Source: Brachynemurus nebulosus
Taxonomy: Eukaryota > Arthropoda > Insecta > Neuroptera > Myrmeleontidae
Assembly (NCBI GenBank): GCA_035578155.1
Contig: JAPWDM010000016.1
Coordinates: forward strand, 9,138,544-9,202,543
Length of the DNA stretch: 64,000 bases
Reading direction: 5' to 3'
Positions within the stretch are counted from its first letter, which is position 1. Each line of letters begins with the position of its first letter. The notes under the pieces were generated by a model. The model did not search any database, was not told where the DNA came from, and saw only the letters and a program-made list of their open reading frames with translations. The position numbers were made by a program, and so were the translations under genes. This document shows positions 26,311-37,230 of this stretch, piece after piece.

Positions 26311-26515
26311 ATTCTTAGAAGCCAAAAGTTAAAAGCGGATATAAGATGTAATTGATATTATAAAGTGTTTACATAAGCATATGATTGAAATATGATATAT
26401 GTGTGAATGGTATGCAAAGAATGTTGAGTAATTGATACATATTAGATAAAATATAATATCTGATATATAATCCATATATAAGTTGTGTCCATAACTATAG
26501 ATTGTGTCCATTACT

Positions 26516-26525
26516 ATATATATAC

Positions 26526-26612
<87 letters not shown>
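26516..26612. repeat. (TA)n microsatellite
   Basis: About 97 bp. It borders the MITE beginning at 26617. Confidence 0.95.
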
Positions 26613-26615
<3 letters not shown>

Positions 26616-26616
26616 G

Positions 26617-27008
26617 AGGGATGTTATGGATATGAAATTTTGGATACGGATACGGATATATAAAAATCTTTTTTTCGGTTTCGGTTACGGATATATGAAA
26701 ATATCAGATAATATTTCGGATACGGTTACGGTTACGGATAATTGCTTTCACTAATTTTTTTTTTAAGAAAAAAGGGGAAAATTTTACCCCAAAAAGAAAA
26801 AGTGAACGCCAAACACAAATCACCGGAAATCTAACGAAAGAAATATATTATGCAGAAAAAATTTGTTTCAATTTAACTTCAATTTTCCAACGACAGTTGT
26901 CTGTTATTATCCGAAACTTTTATTTTCGGATACGGTTTCGGTTTCGGATATGTAATTATTTCGGATATCCGGTAGTTTCGGTTACGGTTACGGATATCCA
27001 TAACATCC

Positions 27009-27010
<2 letters not shown>
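26617..27010. mobile_element. hAT-like MITE, 394 bp, with GGATAC/GGTTAC repeats
   Basis: AGGGATGTTATGGATA at the left and TATCCATAACATCCCT at the right are inverted. Both ends abut (TA)n, so the target duplication cannot be read. The subterminal parts are made of GGATAC and GGTTAC hexamers on both sides, giving a telomere-like look that is probably transposase-binding repeats. The AGGGATGT tip resembles that of the hAT element at 8160. Confidence 0.6.

Positions 27011-27082
<72 letters not shown>
27011..27082. repeat. (TA)n microsatellite
   Basis: About 72 bp, probably the other half of the tract at 26516-26612. Confidence 0.95.
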
Positions 27083-27086
<4 letters not shown>

Positions 27087-27126
27087 GTTACCGGTACCTT
27101 TTGACATGTGTAGGGTCCCCTTATGG

Positions 27127-27960
27127 ACGAAATGAGCTGAAATTTAGTAAGTAGGGCTTCCTCCGATGTGGCAGCAGTACTATGAGTGGGGTCAAATTTT
27201 GGAACCGACCTGACTTTTAAGGGAGTGGTGAGGGGCGACAAAACAATAAAACTTTTCCAAACCAGTTGGAAATAATGTTCTGGCGAATCGTCTACAACAT
27301 ATCCAAAATTCATGTCCCTATTTTGATTTAGATGGAGTATAGGGTGAAAAAGGTGTTAGGCTGGATCTAACACGCCCAAAGCCTCTCAGAATTAACGTAG
27401 GCGGTTTAAATCTTTTATCTAGAGTGTGCTTCTTTGGGGTTTTAATATTTTACTCCCACTCTCACCATTTTTAAGCAACAATTTCATGCTTCTTCGACGT
27501 TTTCGAAGTTTATGTTAGGCGTATAGGTCACCGAAATATACCTAGAGGGTTGAAATTTTGTATTCGGATTGAATTAGTATCAAGGGTATGCCTTTTGGGA
27601 ATCTCGACTTCCAACCCCAACCCCCACCATTTTTATACCAAAAAAACATTATTTTTCTTGTTTTTTAGCAGCTTTTCCAAGGTCAAAATCTTCCCAAATA
27701 AACCTAGAAGGCTGAAACTTTGTGTATAGTTTAAGTTAATATTCCGGCACTGCCTTTTGGAAGTTTCAACTTTTAACCCGTACCCCTACAATTTTTACGC
27801 CAATATTTCCTTTTTATTCTAACACCCCTAGAGACCTTTTGAGTAAATCTAGAGGACTGAAATTTTGTACATGTATTGAGTTAGTATCCAGTTAGTTTCT
27901 TTTAGGGGTTCCACATTACTTTGTCCCCCACGTCTCCCATTTTTATATCGGAATTCACTA
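27127..27960. repeat. Degenerate tandem repeat, period about 160 bp
   Basis: CTAGA(G/A)G(G/A)(T/C)TGAAA(T/C)TTTGT recurs near 27543, 27704 and 27858. Each time it is followed by a GAATTAGTAT/GAGTTAGTAT-like block and a C-rich CCCCCA(C)CATTTTTATA-like block. An earlier diverged unit starts near 27127. No coding frame. Confidence 0.5.
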
Positions 27961-28014
27961 GTATTGTTATATGTGTTTAAAATGATTTATTTTAATACTA
28001 ATACAAGTAGGCAG

Positions 28015-28390
28015 AGTGAATTAAAAAAAAGATGAACTAACTGTTATAATAAAATGTAATAAATATTGTAATTTAAAAAATGTTATTAAAGTCAGTTTTT
28101 TGTTATAGATTTTGTTATAGATAGCAATTTGTTATAGATTCAATTAGCATCATTGCAAATGTTGCATCAAAAAATAAAATTTACAGCATGTGTATTTATA
28201 AAATATGAATTTTGGATTTTTTGTAAAGAAAAAATATCTTCAAAAAAGCTTTACAGTTACTGTTTAAGGTCCTTTTTGAATATTTAAAAATAAAACACAA
28301 GGGCTATTTAGGTATAAGCATGGGTAGGAAAAGCCTTGTATCAATTGTGTTGGTTTTTTTTCTTAGAAATTACATCCTTTTTTTAAAGCC
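28015..28390. repeat. Dispersed repeat, copy 2 of 2
   Basis: Paralogue of 1-360. It differs by an insertion of TTGTTATAGAT-type sequence and the 65-bp block at 28128-28192. Confidence 0.6.
28128..28192. repeat. 65-bp direct repeat, copy 1
   Basis: The block from TTTGTTATAGATTCAATTAG to TTTACAGCATGTG is repeated almost exactly at 29297-29361 in the same orientation, 1.17 kb away. Copy 1 interrupts the dispersed repeat relative to 1-360, so it is probably the derived copy. Confidence 0.7.
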
Positions 28391-29296
28391 CTTAAATTTT
28401 TTAAATTGCTTGACGTATTTAGCTGAAACTTTTATATGTTTCAGATACTTCTATAGTATGTCTCAAAAAAAATTGTTAGCTGCACTATTCACTCTATTTT
28501 TTTTATTTTTTTTTTTCATTATATTGGGGCATTTTCATATATATAGTATATATGATGTTACTAGAGTTCCTAAGTATAATAAATAGAGTCATAACATATG
28601 TGTTGAACGCTGATTGGTTCCGGCATTTTCTGTCCAAAATTGGTGTAAGATACTTTGGAAATAAATTAAATATTAACAAAAATTGTTTAGTTTAACCTAG
28701 AAAGAATCATTAAATTAAAATGCACTCAAAAATATTTACTCAAACATGTGATAATTAATTTTACAGTTTCCCACTCTGTTTTGGGTAGAAAATGGCTCAC
28801 ATGTCAGAACTTTATTTATTATAGGGGCTCTAGATTTTATCATCTCGAAAGCCAACTATCCGCGTCTCTTTAAAATTTTCGCTTGCAAATGTGAATCTGA
28901 CCTTGTCTTTCAGTTAAGTGTCCTTTGAAATGCGCTGTATAATTTTCGTCATACTTTCTTTGGCCTACACCAACGCAACTTCATTATCTGGCACTCCTTG
29001 ATTTTAAATACAATTTTACGACCTTTTAAAATAAACTGACGCATCCTTGAATTTGTCTCGGACACGATTGCATGCTTCTTTTCCAGTGTATTCTGTCCAT
29101 TTCTTCAGTACCAGCAGACTGTTCGATTTTGCTGAATTTCATTTTTCAAATTTTCAATAATTCTTTCTACAAAATGAGAAATTTTATTTTTTAACATATT
29201 ATAACTTTTAACGTATTGACTCTATAGTATGTAAATAATTCAACATCATACCTGCTTTTGTTTATAATTATTACTGTTTATTAATAAAATTATGGT
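28391..29296. other. No gene recognised; possible decayed coding patch on minus strand
   Basis: On the minus strand at about 29010-29125 an open patch reads KKWTEYTGKEACNRVRDKF and ends soon after in TAA, with further broken frame patches to about 28840. I do not recognise it, and it has several stops. Confidence 0.25.
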
Positions 29297-29361
29297 TTTT
29301 GTTATAGATTCAATTAGCATCATTGCAAATGTTGCATCAAAAAATAAAATTTACAGCATGT
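29297..29361. repeat. 65-bp direct repeat, copy 2
   Basis: See 28128-28192. The two copies differ at their flanks, so this is not part of a longer tandem duplication. Confidence 0.7.
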
Positions 29362-29646
29362 GGATTTTTTACAATAGACTACACGCTTCTGCATATGGTA
29401 AGAATATCAACAATTATTTTTAAAATAGAAGAAAACTAAGACATAGAACATTTTGAATAGAATTAGACGCTAAGCGAAATCACTTGAAAATGAATCGTAT
29501 TCATTTTTAGAATTTTAATCGAATCGGAATTTTTTATGACTTTTTGTCGATATTGTCTGTTCTGTCTGTAATTTTCGTAATATACAGAATAAAACCATTT
29601 GACGAGAATTAAGTAAAAGCGTTTGGCGAGAATTAAGTAAAAGTAA

Positions 29647-29944
29647 ACCCAGGTTGGACCTTAGGCAGATTCACCTATCTTATCCCAAAGGTTATGAGTT
29701 GTATCAACATGTTCAAGGGCTCCATAAGACAGTGCATGCAGCTCTCCAAAACACGGTATTTAAAAGACGATATATGCAAACATTTCCAAATGACCTACAA
29801 AAACACACAAAACGCGACCTTGGACCAAAATAAGACATAGATTTTTGAAATCTACGCTTCTGAATTAGTAAATATACACGCAAAATATTTCGCAAAATTG
29901 GGCCAAGTAAGGCTAATTTAAGGATTTAAATAAAAGGAGCTCTA
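29647..29944. repeat. Dispersed repeat, inverted relative to 35600-35837
   Basis: Blocks such as GTGCATGCAGCTCTCCAAAACACGG, GGTCATTT..AAAT in complement, AACGCGACCTTGGACCAAAAT and AGGCTAATTTAA recur in complement at 35600-35837. CCAGGTTGGACCTTAGGCAG is also found near 36078 as CCAGGTTGAACCTTAGGCAG. It ends ATAAAAGGAGCTCTA directly before the CTCAGTCAAC end of the next element. The other copy continues past that point, so it marks the insertion site. Confidence 0.6.
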
Positions 29945-30699
29945 CTCAGTCAACATTCTGACGTCTTAATGAATTCATAAAGAATTCATATTTCTGATTT
30001 GGACGTCAGAAAACAACTTCAGAAAGATATCTTTATGAATTCATAAAGATATCTTACGGATCGATTTAGAAACAGTTTATGAAGTCTTAAATATAATGTC
30101 TTAAAGAATGTCTTTTTTCTGTCTTCACAGTTGGGATGTCTTAAACAGCTCATATTTCTGATGTCTGAAAAAAGATATCTAAATATTGAGAATTCATTAG
30201 TAAGAAGTCATATTTCTGACTTCAGAATTATGATGTCTTAAATAGTTAATATTTCTGATATCTTAAATGGGTCATATTTCTGATGTCATAAATAGCTCAT
30301 ATTTCTGATGTCTTAAACAGCTCGTATTTCTGACGTCTTAAAAAGAGGACTTTAAGAGGTCTATACCAAGAATTCATTGAAAGTATTAAGCGTAATTTAC
30401 GAAATAAGAGAAATATAATTAATTTAGTTAATTTTATTTATTTACATAACTGTACATGTACAACGTATATTAAATGTATTTAAAATATTAACATTTAAGA
30501 TTAAATTTACTCCAGTATTTTATCAGGAATGTCACAATTTGTACACTAGTCACAATAGAAACAATCAAAAACACTAACTAACCATATCCTACATCCCATC
30601 AAACCACAAATTATTATCATACCTTCTTAAATTAACACTATCCTAAATTCACTTCTTTCAGTTCATTTTAACTTTAAATATTTTTTTTAAGCTACTATT

Positions 30700-30819
30700 T
30701 TACTTTTGCTTAGTATCACCATTACCATCATTTCCATCTTGTGCCAAATTTCTCTCCTATTTTAATCTTCTATTTTTTTGACTTTTGAATAAGTCTCGAA
30801 ATGGTTTTCTTTTAGGCAT
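30700..30819 (-). pseudogene. CCCAG-family small reading frame, unit 1
   Basis: Forty minus-strand codons start MPKRKPFRDLFKSQKNRRL, with TAG at codon 21, a short acidic Gly/Asp tail (AQDGNDGNGD) and TAA at codon 40. Units 2 and 3 have the same layout with the same TAG position. The related frame in the nested copy (14431-14637) reads through this position but has a stop elsewhere. It looks like an N-terminal remnant of a larger protein. The function is not recognised. Confidence 0.45.
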
Positions 30820-30934
30820 TATGTTGTTAACGTTGTCAATAAAAATATTAGTTTTAATATATTACATTGCTCGTTTGTTTTTTGTTTTTTCCTTACATCC
30901 GAAATATGAACTAATTAAGAAGTCTTAATAATGA

Positions 30935-31430
30935 AAAAAGAAATTAGAGCTGTTTAAGACATCAGAAATATGAGTTCAAAAAAGTCAAAAATAAGAACTG
31001 TTTAAGACATCAGAAATATGAGTTCATAAATCAATCAGAAATAAGAACTGTTTAAGACATCAGAAATATAAATTCATAAAATATTCAAAAATAAGAAGTG
31101 TTTAAGACATCAGAAATATGAGCTTCACAAAGTAGTCAGAAATAAGAACTTTTTAAGACATCCAAAATATGAGTTCATAATACAGTCAGAAATAAGAACT
31201 GTTTAAGACATCAGAAATATGAATTCATATAGTATTCAGAAATAAGAACTATTTAAGACATCAGAAATATGAATTCATATAGTATTCAGAAATAAGAACT
31301 ATTTAAGACATCAGAAATATGAGTTCAAAAAGTGGTCAGAAATAAGAACTGTTTAAGACATCAGAAATATGAATTCATAAAGTAGTCAGAAATAAGAACT
31401 GTTTAAGACATCATATTTCTGATGTCCTAA
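30935..31430. repeat. 50-bp tandem array, about 10 copies
   Basis: The unit is approximately GTCAGAAATAAGAACTGTTT followed by AAGACATCAGAAATATGA, then TTCATAAAGTA. Single copies vary at a few positions. It forms the right arm of CCCAG-family unit 1. Confidence 0.85.
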
Positions 31431-31590
31431 ATAAGCCTTCTTTAAGAATTCATTTAGATGTCCTAATATTGTTTAAATTATTTTTGTTAGTGGTTTCTAT
31501 AGAAAATAATTTTTTAAGACATCAGAAATATAAGCTAATTCTGAAGTCAGAAATATGAATTCTATAAGACATCATATTTATGAAGTCTTA

Positions 31591-32414
31591 AACTTGAAAA
31601 TTTTTAAGAAATTTTCTTTTTTCTATAAATTTAAATGCTGTTATTGATAAAAATGTGAAAAAAGCTGAGCAAAATATCTTTTTTCATTTTGTTGAAGATT
31701 ATGAAAGTTTAAGACCAAAAAAATGATCCTTTAATTTTTTCAAAAATTCAATGGAATAAAATAAAAAAACGGCTGGATGGATTAAATTGAAACTTGGTGG
31801 AGTTTTTGTGGATATATTGAACTGTAAAAGTCACACTTAACATTAATGGTTTTCTCGAAATTTTCAAGAGCTCTTTTTTCCTTGATTTTTAGAAAATTCA
31901 TGTATAGTACGCAAAAAAAATTTTTTCTGACAAAACAATGGCTAATCCTTGTAGAGAATTTATTCGAGTTCTTAAAACACACCTTTAATTTTCTGTGTGA
32001 TCATTGGTTGCTGAGATATCGATGGTCAAAGACGAAATGGTCCTTTTTCATTCAAAGTCCGATATCTTAGCGAGAAGTGGTCGTACCAAGGTCTAAAAAA
32101 AAGCAAAATAAAACAGAATGAACAAGTTATTCGCTCCATATGGTGGCTAAGTCGGAAAATTTTTTTCCAAGTCCGTGGACCAAAACAAGAAACCGAAAAA
32201 ATTTCAAAAATTTGTTTTTCAGTGTATTTATTAGGATTGAGCGATACACGTAGCTTCGAAAATTTTTTTATCGCAAGACCTCAAAACTACAAACTTCCGG
32301 CTTTAAATTGCTTTGCTTACGACTCCGATACGACCATTTTTCACGAAAATACAGCCATTCGAAAAATCGTTAAAAATTTTGAATTTTTTTTTTTTGATCC
32401 TTTAATTTTTTCCG
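31591..32414. other. No gene recognised; 17-bp repeat near both sides
   Basis: GATCCTTTAATTTTTTC occurs at about 31724 and 32396. The second copy lies next to the point where the coding remnant 32415-33055 breaks off, so this block may be an insertion. Short open frames here have no recognised content. Confidence 0.3.
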
Positions 32415-33055
32415 CTAGTGTATGATATTCGGTGTATTGAAGTGTTTCATGTCGTATTCGTCCTCGTCACCATTAGTTTTAACAAATAACCCGCAAAACG
32501 TTGTATTTACTTTTATTGTTTGATATTGTTTTAATATATTTTTTATTCGTCGAGTGAACATTGACCTGGCGTCTTCTAAAAAGTCCTTTGGTTCTATGTG
32601 CGTTATGTTGGTAATCACTCTCGGTCGTATCCGGCTCGCAAATGCTGATTCAAAGTCCGCCCATTGGATTCGGTCCGATTGTTTCCGTTGGTTTCGATTC
32701 ATATCAGCATCTAAAACAATTAACATATGAAAATTATATAAAAAAAATTAAAAAATTATAAAATTTATATTTGAAAAAAAAAAAAAACTTACCATGTTTT
32801 GGTAGCGCCTGCATTTTGATACGAAACCCATTCATTTTTCCCGCATATGACTCGAAGTGTTTTCGTTGTCCCAAATTTTTCGCTCCACGTATAGCCTTGT
32901 TGATTAGTCGTATAGCCACGTATAGCCTTGTTGGCATTAGTATGTTTCATCCATTTTTCCAGTTCATCTGCATTGCGAATATTCATTTCCAATAATGATA
33001 GCGCGTTTCGTACATTTTCCACCATTATAGTTGTCACGTCGTTTAATGAAGCCAT
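32415..33055 (-). pseudogene. Two-exon coding remnant, broken by a 31-bp duplication and 3' truncated
   Basis: The minus-strand exon 1 (33055 to about 32789) starts MASLNDVTTIMVENVRNALS. An intron GTAAGT...TTGTTTTAG follows. Exon 2 reads DADMNRNQRKQSDRIQW, then a basic part with RPRVITNITH and IKVNTTFCGLFV, to 32415. The intron phase fits only the second reading frame of exon 1 (GAKNLGQRKHFESYAGK...). The switch between frames is explained by an imperfect 31-bp tandem duplication at 32885-32933, in which an 18-bp block occurs twice. From memory, exon 2 resembles the N-terminal region of large repeat-borne arthropod proteins, some of which carry a family B DNA polymerase. That identity is unverified. 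The product is cut off after about 100 residues of exon 2. Confidence 0.4.
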
Positions 33056-33219
33056 TGTTGTATTTTAATTTAAAAAAAAAATATTGATACAAATTCTTGC
33101 AACACTAACAATATTAACTGCTTGAAGATTCCTGAAGAAATGATTTGAGGGGGCACGCGAACCTCAGTTTATACGATTTTGACTGCTCGAAAAATTCTGG
33201 AGGGGAATCACAAAAAATG

Positions 33220-33690
33220 CTGACTCATGAAAATCTTAAATAAACATTTTTAAAATTAAACCTTATGTAAATAAACAAATTGAAAAAATTCCCGATTATT
33301 ATCAGGCCATAAATTAAAAATTCCGACAAAATTATTTTGTATTTGAAACTTAATAAAAGATCTGATGAGTCACCAAAATCTTAAATAAACATTTTTAAAA
33401 TTAAAACATGTCTTATATAAACAAATTAAAAAATTCCCCGAATATGAGTCAGCAAAATCTTAAATAAACACAGCTATATTAATGATTTATTATCATATTA
33501 ATGTAAACAAATTTATTTTTAATTCCTGGAACTAACAAGTTGTAACTTGTTTTTGACTAAAACTTTCCTCCGACTGTCATGAAATTACATCATCCTAAAT
33601 AGTTAACTAAAAAAATCTTAAATAAACAAACTCAAACCGTACAAAAGTCACGAGTTTTTTACTAAATAAACAACTTAATCTTATAAAGCG
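33220..33690. repeat. Short interspersed direct repeats
   Basis: AAAATCTTAAATAAACATTTTT followed by AAAATTAAA occurs near 33234 and 33373, and partly again near 33451 and 33610. The first two units also share ATAAACAAATT(G)AAAAAATTCCC. No gene is seen from 33056 to 33830. Confidence 0.5.
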
Positions 33691-33830
33691 CTGACATATA
33701 TACAAAAAAATTCCCCTGAGGTAGAGTCCACATCCGATTTTCGGCAGTACAGTAGCGGTCTGAACTGAACTCTGGAGTATGGACCTCGGAGTCTGAAGTT
33801 AGTTTTGGGGCTTAAAATCCTCCCGATTTT

Positions 33831-34280
33831 CGTTTAAGATGACGCAATTAAGCGAGGTTAAAGGCTAAGGTTTGCACGTACCAAAATAAGCACAGCACGC
33901 TTCAAAAATTAATCGGACACCTTTTTGATCAAGGGGGTCCGCACTTTGGACACGGCAGTGTACCAAAAATTTAAGTACAGTACGGTGTAAAAAATTTGGG
34001 GCCACCCCTTTGGGTTAGGGTAACCCCACATTTTTGATGCGGTAGTGTACCTTTCGTTTAAGATGACGCAATTAAGGCAAGCGCGTGTTGGGGTCAAAGG
34101 CCAAGGTTTGCACGTATACAAAAAAGTACAATACGCTTCAAAAAGTGATCGGATACTTTTTGGTCAGGGGGTTCCACTTTTTTGACACGGCAGTGTATCA
34201 AAAATTTAAGTACAGTACGGTGTCAAAAGTTTGAGTCCACCCCGAGTTAGAGTATCCCCACATTTTTAACGCGGTAGTGT
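33831..34280. repeat. Tandem repeat, two 224-bp units
   Basis: CGTTTAAGATGACGCAATTA starts each unit (33831 and 34055). Both continue with GGTTTGCACGTA, ACGGCAGTGTA(C/T)C, AATTTAAGTACAGTACGGTG and GCGGTAGTGTACC in the same order. The units are diverged by scattered substitutions and small indels, so this is an old duplication. No coding frame. Confidence 0.75.
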
Positions 34281-34303
34281 ACCCCAGCTCTCAATTTGTA
34301 GTC

Positions 34304-34393
34304 TAAAATTCAGTCTGCGCATGCGTTGTGTTTTAAAATTCAGTTTGCGCATGCGTCGTGTACTAAAATTCAGTCTGCGCATGCGTTAGGTTT
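34304..34393. repeat. Three 30-bp repeats, each with TGCGCATGCG
   Basis: TAAAATTCAGT(C/T)TGCGCATGCG starts at 34304, 34334 and 34364. The core lies at 34316-34325, 34346-34355 and 34376-34385. TGCGCATGCG matches the palindromic binding motif of NRF-1/Ewg-type factors. Exact 30-bp spacing puts the sites on nearly the same helical face. No gene start is evident nearby. Confidence 0.7.
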
Positions 34394-34823
34394 GGATTAA
34401 AAAACTACGTGAGTGCTGGCGGGTAATGGGTTGACACAAATCCAAATCGTGATGACCAAATTGTAATGATGCATAATGGGTTAACTTGAATTTATTTTGT
34501 CCAAGTGATGACTCCTCTCTTAGGAATTTCAAGACCAACAGTATGTGCGCGTGTTGGGGTCAAATGTCAATAACAACGTACCAGGTCAAAGGTCAGTCCA
34601 TACACTAGGCACGGTAGGACCCCAAACTACACGGTTCTAAACACTGTCAAAAAGTTGTCCGGAAAATTGGGGTTCTACTGTGTCACTATATCGGCCTAGC
34701 CCGTCTACTCACAAAGCTAGTTTGCCTCAACATTGCTGGCTATTTTTGATATTTTTTTTACTAATTCAAGCTATATTATTCATATTAAATTACAACAATA
34801 TTTTTTTGGGATATATAAATTTC
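34394..34823. other. No gene recognised
   Basis: Diverged sequence that shares words such as GCGCGTGTTGGGGTCAAA with the 224-bp repeats, so it may be part of the same larger repeat. No coding frame is supported. Confidence 0.35.
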
Positions 34824-34900
34824 ACGAAGAATTTTTTCAACCTTCTCCCAAATTGCGTGGAGTCCACGCAATTTGGGAGAAGGTTGAAAAAATTCTTCGT
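34824..34900. repeat. Perfect 77-bp palindrome with 1-base centre
   Basis: The arms 34824-34861 and 34863-34900 are exact reverse complements around g34862. The 14-bp TCAAGCTATATTAT lies at 34766-34779 and again at 34900-34913, right after the palindrome. This combination points to a template-switch event during replication. Confidence 0.95.
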
Positions 34901-35599
34901 CAAGCTATATTATGTTACCTAGTCTTTTTGTCAGAGTAAAGTAAGAATTTTAACAATATCACCCGCATCTAAATTGTTTCAGGCGGTTTCCATGCTTTTC
35001 AGTGGCAGTGCTTGTCTGTCTACCCCACTGGTTTTTGCACGAAGTCACCTAGCCTTTAATACTCAGAGTAACATAAGGATTCTAACGATACAGTAGACAT
35101 TTAAATTGGCTTATATATAGTAGCTGCCATCAATCACTTACTGCTATCAATCACTTAACAAGGGGTGAATTTTGACTAGGATATCACAGTCAGCACAAAA
35201 ACATTGAATAACTTGTTGTAAACGACTACTTCAGTAACAGTTAAACTAAAAACACAATACACTCGTTTAGGGATTTTTAATAGGTTTTTCATCATATCAG
35301 TGTAAAGATAAGTTGGAGGTAAGGAACCTTCAGAAGCATGCGCCCTTAACAAAACTGTTCAATAACTGCGATAAGGATTCAAGGATAACTTTTATTTAAC
35401 TTTTCAGTTTACCTTTTTGTGACGGAAGTCATGTTTTTTGATTTATGATATTTTTGTGAGACCTTTCCATGGTATTTCATACACTGGTAATGAGCCTTAA
35501 TCGCACACGCTTGCTTTTTTTAAGGGTGGGAGGAAGGTGTTTCCATATTTTATGACTAAACGAGCCCACTAAGGCGGCTGCAACACCGAGTGTCACTAG

Positions 35600-35836
35600 A
35601 GCCCCTTTTATTTAAATCTTTAAATTAGCCTTACTTGGCCCAATTTTACGAAATATATTTAGACATATGTTTACTAATTCAAAGGCGTAGATTTCAAAAA
35701 TCTATGTCTCATTTTGGTCCAAGGTCGCGTTTTGTGTTTTTGTAGGTCATTTAGAAATTTTTGCAAATATCTTCTTCTAAACACCGTGTTTTGGAGAGTT
35801 GCATGCACTGTTTTATGGAGCTCTTAGAACCCTACA

Positions 35837-35837
<1 letters not shown>
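35600..35837. repeat. Dispersed repeat, inverted relative to 29647-29944
   Basis: The complement of the block at 29647-29944, continuing with GCCCACTAAGGCGGCTGC where the other copy is interrupted by the CCCAG-family unit. It is followed by a (TA)n tract not present in the other copy. Confidence 0.6.

Positions 35838-35922
<85 letters not shown>
35838..35922. repeat. (TA)n microsatellite
   Basis: About 85 bp of TA. Confidence 0.95.
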
Positions 35923-35925
<3 letters not shown>

Positions 35926-37136
35926 CTTACGCACTTGGGGGGAAGGAAAGTGGAAAATCGGGAAAAGTCCAAAATTGAATATTTTCGTACAACTCAAAAA
36001 CGCAAAGCCACCTTGACCTAATATTGCAGCTATGGAATGCATGTGCAAAGGCGAACCCTACCATGGTACTCCCGATCCAGGTTGAACCTTAGGCAGATTC
36101 ACCTTATCCGGAGGGGTCCTTTCATGTAGTTTAAGAGTAAACATTTTCCCAAAATTTTTTTGTGACTTCTAATTTTTTTTTTATGGGACGCGAAGTCGAT
36201 TTTAGTAGAGCTAAATTATATATACTCTGTGTATCCCTTACCATCAAGAAGATCACATCTTTTGGAATTTATATTAGGAATACCTTGTATAGCAAATAAT
36301 CACGGACTAAGCTTTGCCTTCTATTTTTCAAGATTTGAAATTTTAGGAACATATTTTTAGTACTTTGGATTAACTTCTAACACAATTAAAAATTTTATAA
36401 AATTGAAACATGACAGAAAAGATACCATCTTTGAATTTTTGCCGAAAATGATGTGATCTTTGTATTTTTAAATAGAAAGCTACATTATTGTTTTTTTATA
36501 TTCTGGTAGAGGGTAAATGACACTAAATTCATATAGCCGTAACTTTCCAATACAAATAGCAAGTTCTAAATATCCTTGTTCGTCATAGAGGTAATATTTT
36601 AAACAATGTAGTAATTTATAAATAATTAGAATCTTGACGGATATTGGCATCACAAGATGTCAAGTGAAACCTTACTAACCCACACACCACGTTGGAGGAC
36701 GTCAACTATTCCATATAAAGTGTATTAGGTGCCATAATAGTGTACCAGTTGGATGTTCTGTCATTATAGGTTATTACCATCATGGTGTTATTGTTTGAAA
36801 GATTTGCTTTGTGAAAATCCATATTAGAAAATATAAAAATGTTTTCTTTGTCACTTTTCAGTAATTAAATGTTATAAGCTGGCTTTCAAATTTTATCGTA
36901 AGGAAGAAGATAGCTGAAGTTTTTATTTTGCGTAATAGGTATATATATTATATCCAGGTTGAGTTAAGATAAAAAAATTGTTGGTATCGTCAGGTTGCTT
37001 TTGACACCAGCTTGTCAGTTACTTTTAGTTGAAACAACCTTCAGCTGATCACGACGTTAGAAGTTATAGTAACTGTAACTTCTCAGTTCTTTGAGCGGCG
37101 TTCTCTAGACAATACTTCCGGTTTGTGACAATATAA
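35923..37136. other. No gene recognised
   Basis: Includes a repeat fragment near 36078 shared with 29650, and a segment at 36640-36780 whose complement resembles 15905-16020 (GTGGTGT(A/G)TG.GTTAG/GCTAAC and TTTCACTTGAC(G/A)TCTT). No coding frame is supported. Confidence 0.35.
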
Positions 37137-37230
37137 TCTTACCAACAGCTTCGTTTGATGCGTCGGTTGTTATATAAAATTCCTTATTTTCATTGGAGTG
37201 AATTAAAATTGAAATTGTAGTTAATACTTC

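Larger units (their letters stand above)
29945..31590. mobile_element. CCCAG-family foldback unit 1, right end missing
   Basis: Starts CTCAGTCAACATTCTGACGTC, the same as units 2 and 3 except T for C at position 2. The left arm is rich in TTCTGATGTCTTAAA. The central core matches units 2 and 3 over several hundred bases (for example ACTAACTAACCATAT and CATCAAACCACAAATTATTATC). The right arm is a 50-bp tandem array in complement to the left arm. The CACTGGG end is not found; similarity stops near 31590. A small minus-strand frame lies at 30700-30819. Confidence 0.7.

Noticed and set aside
26640..27000. GGATAC/GGTTAC hexamers as telomeric DNA
   Set aside because: They are interstitial, mirrored at both ends of a 394-bp inverted-repeat element, and do not match the usual insect TTAGG repeat.
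30935..31430. Regular 50-bp repeats that resemble a CRISPR array at first sight
   Set aside because: There are no unique spacers. The whole unit repeats, the context is a eukaryotic foldback transposon, and the other arm is its complement.
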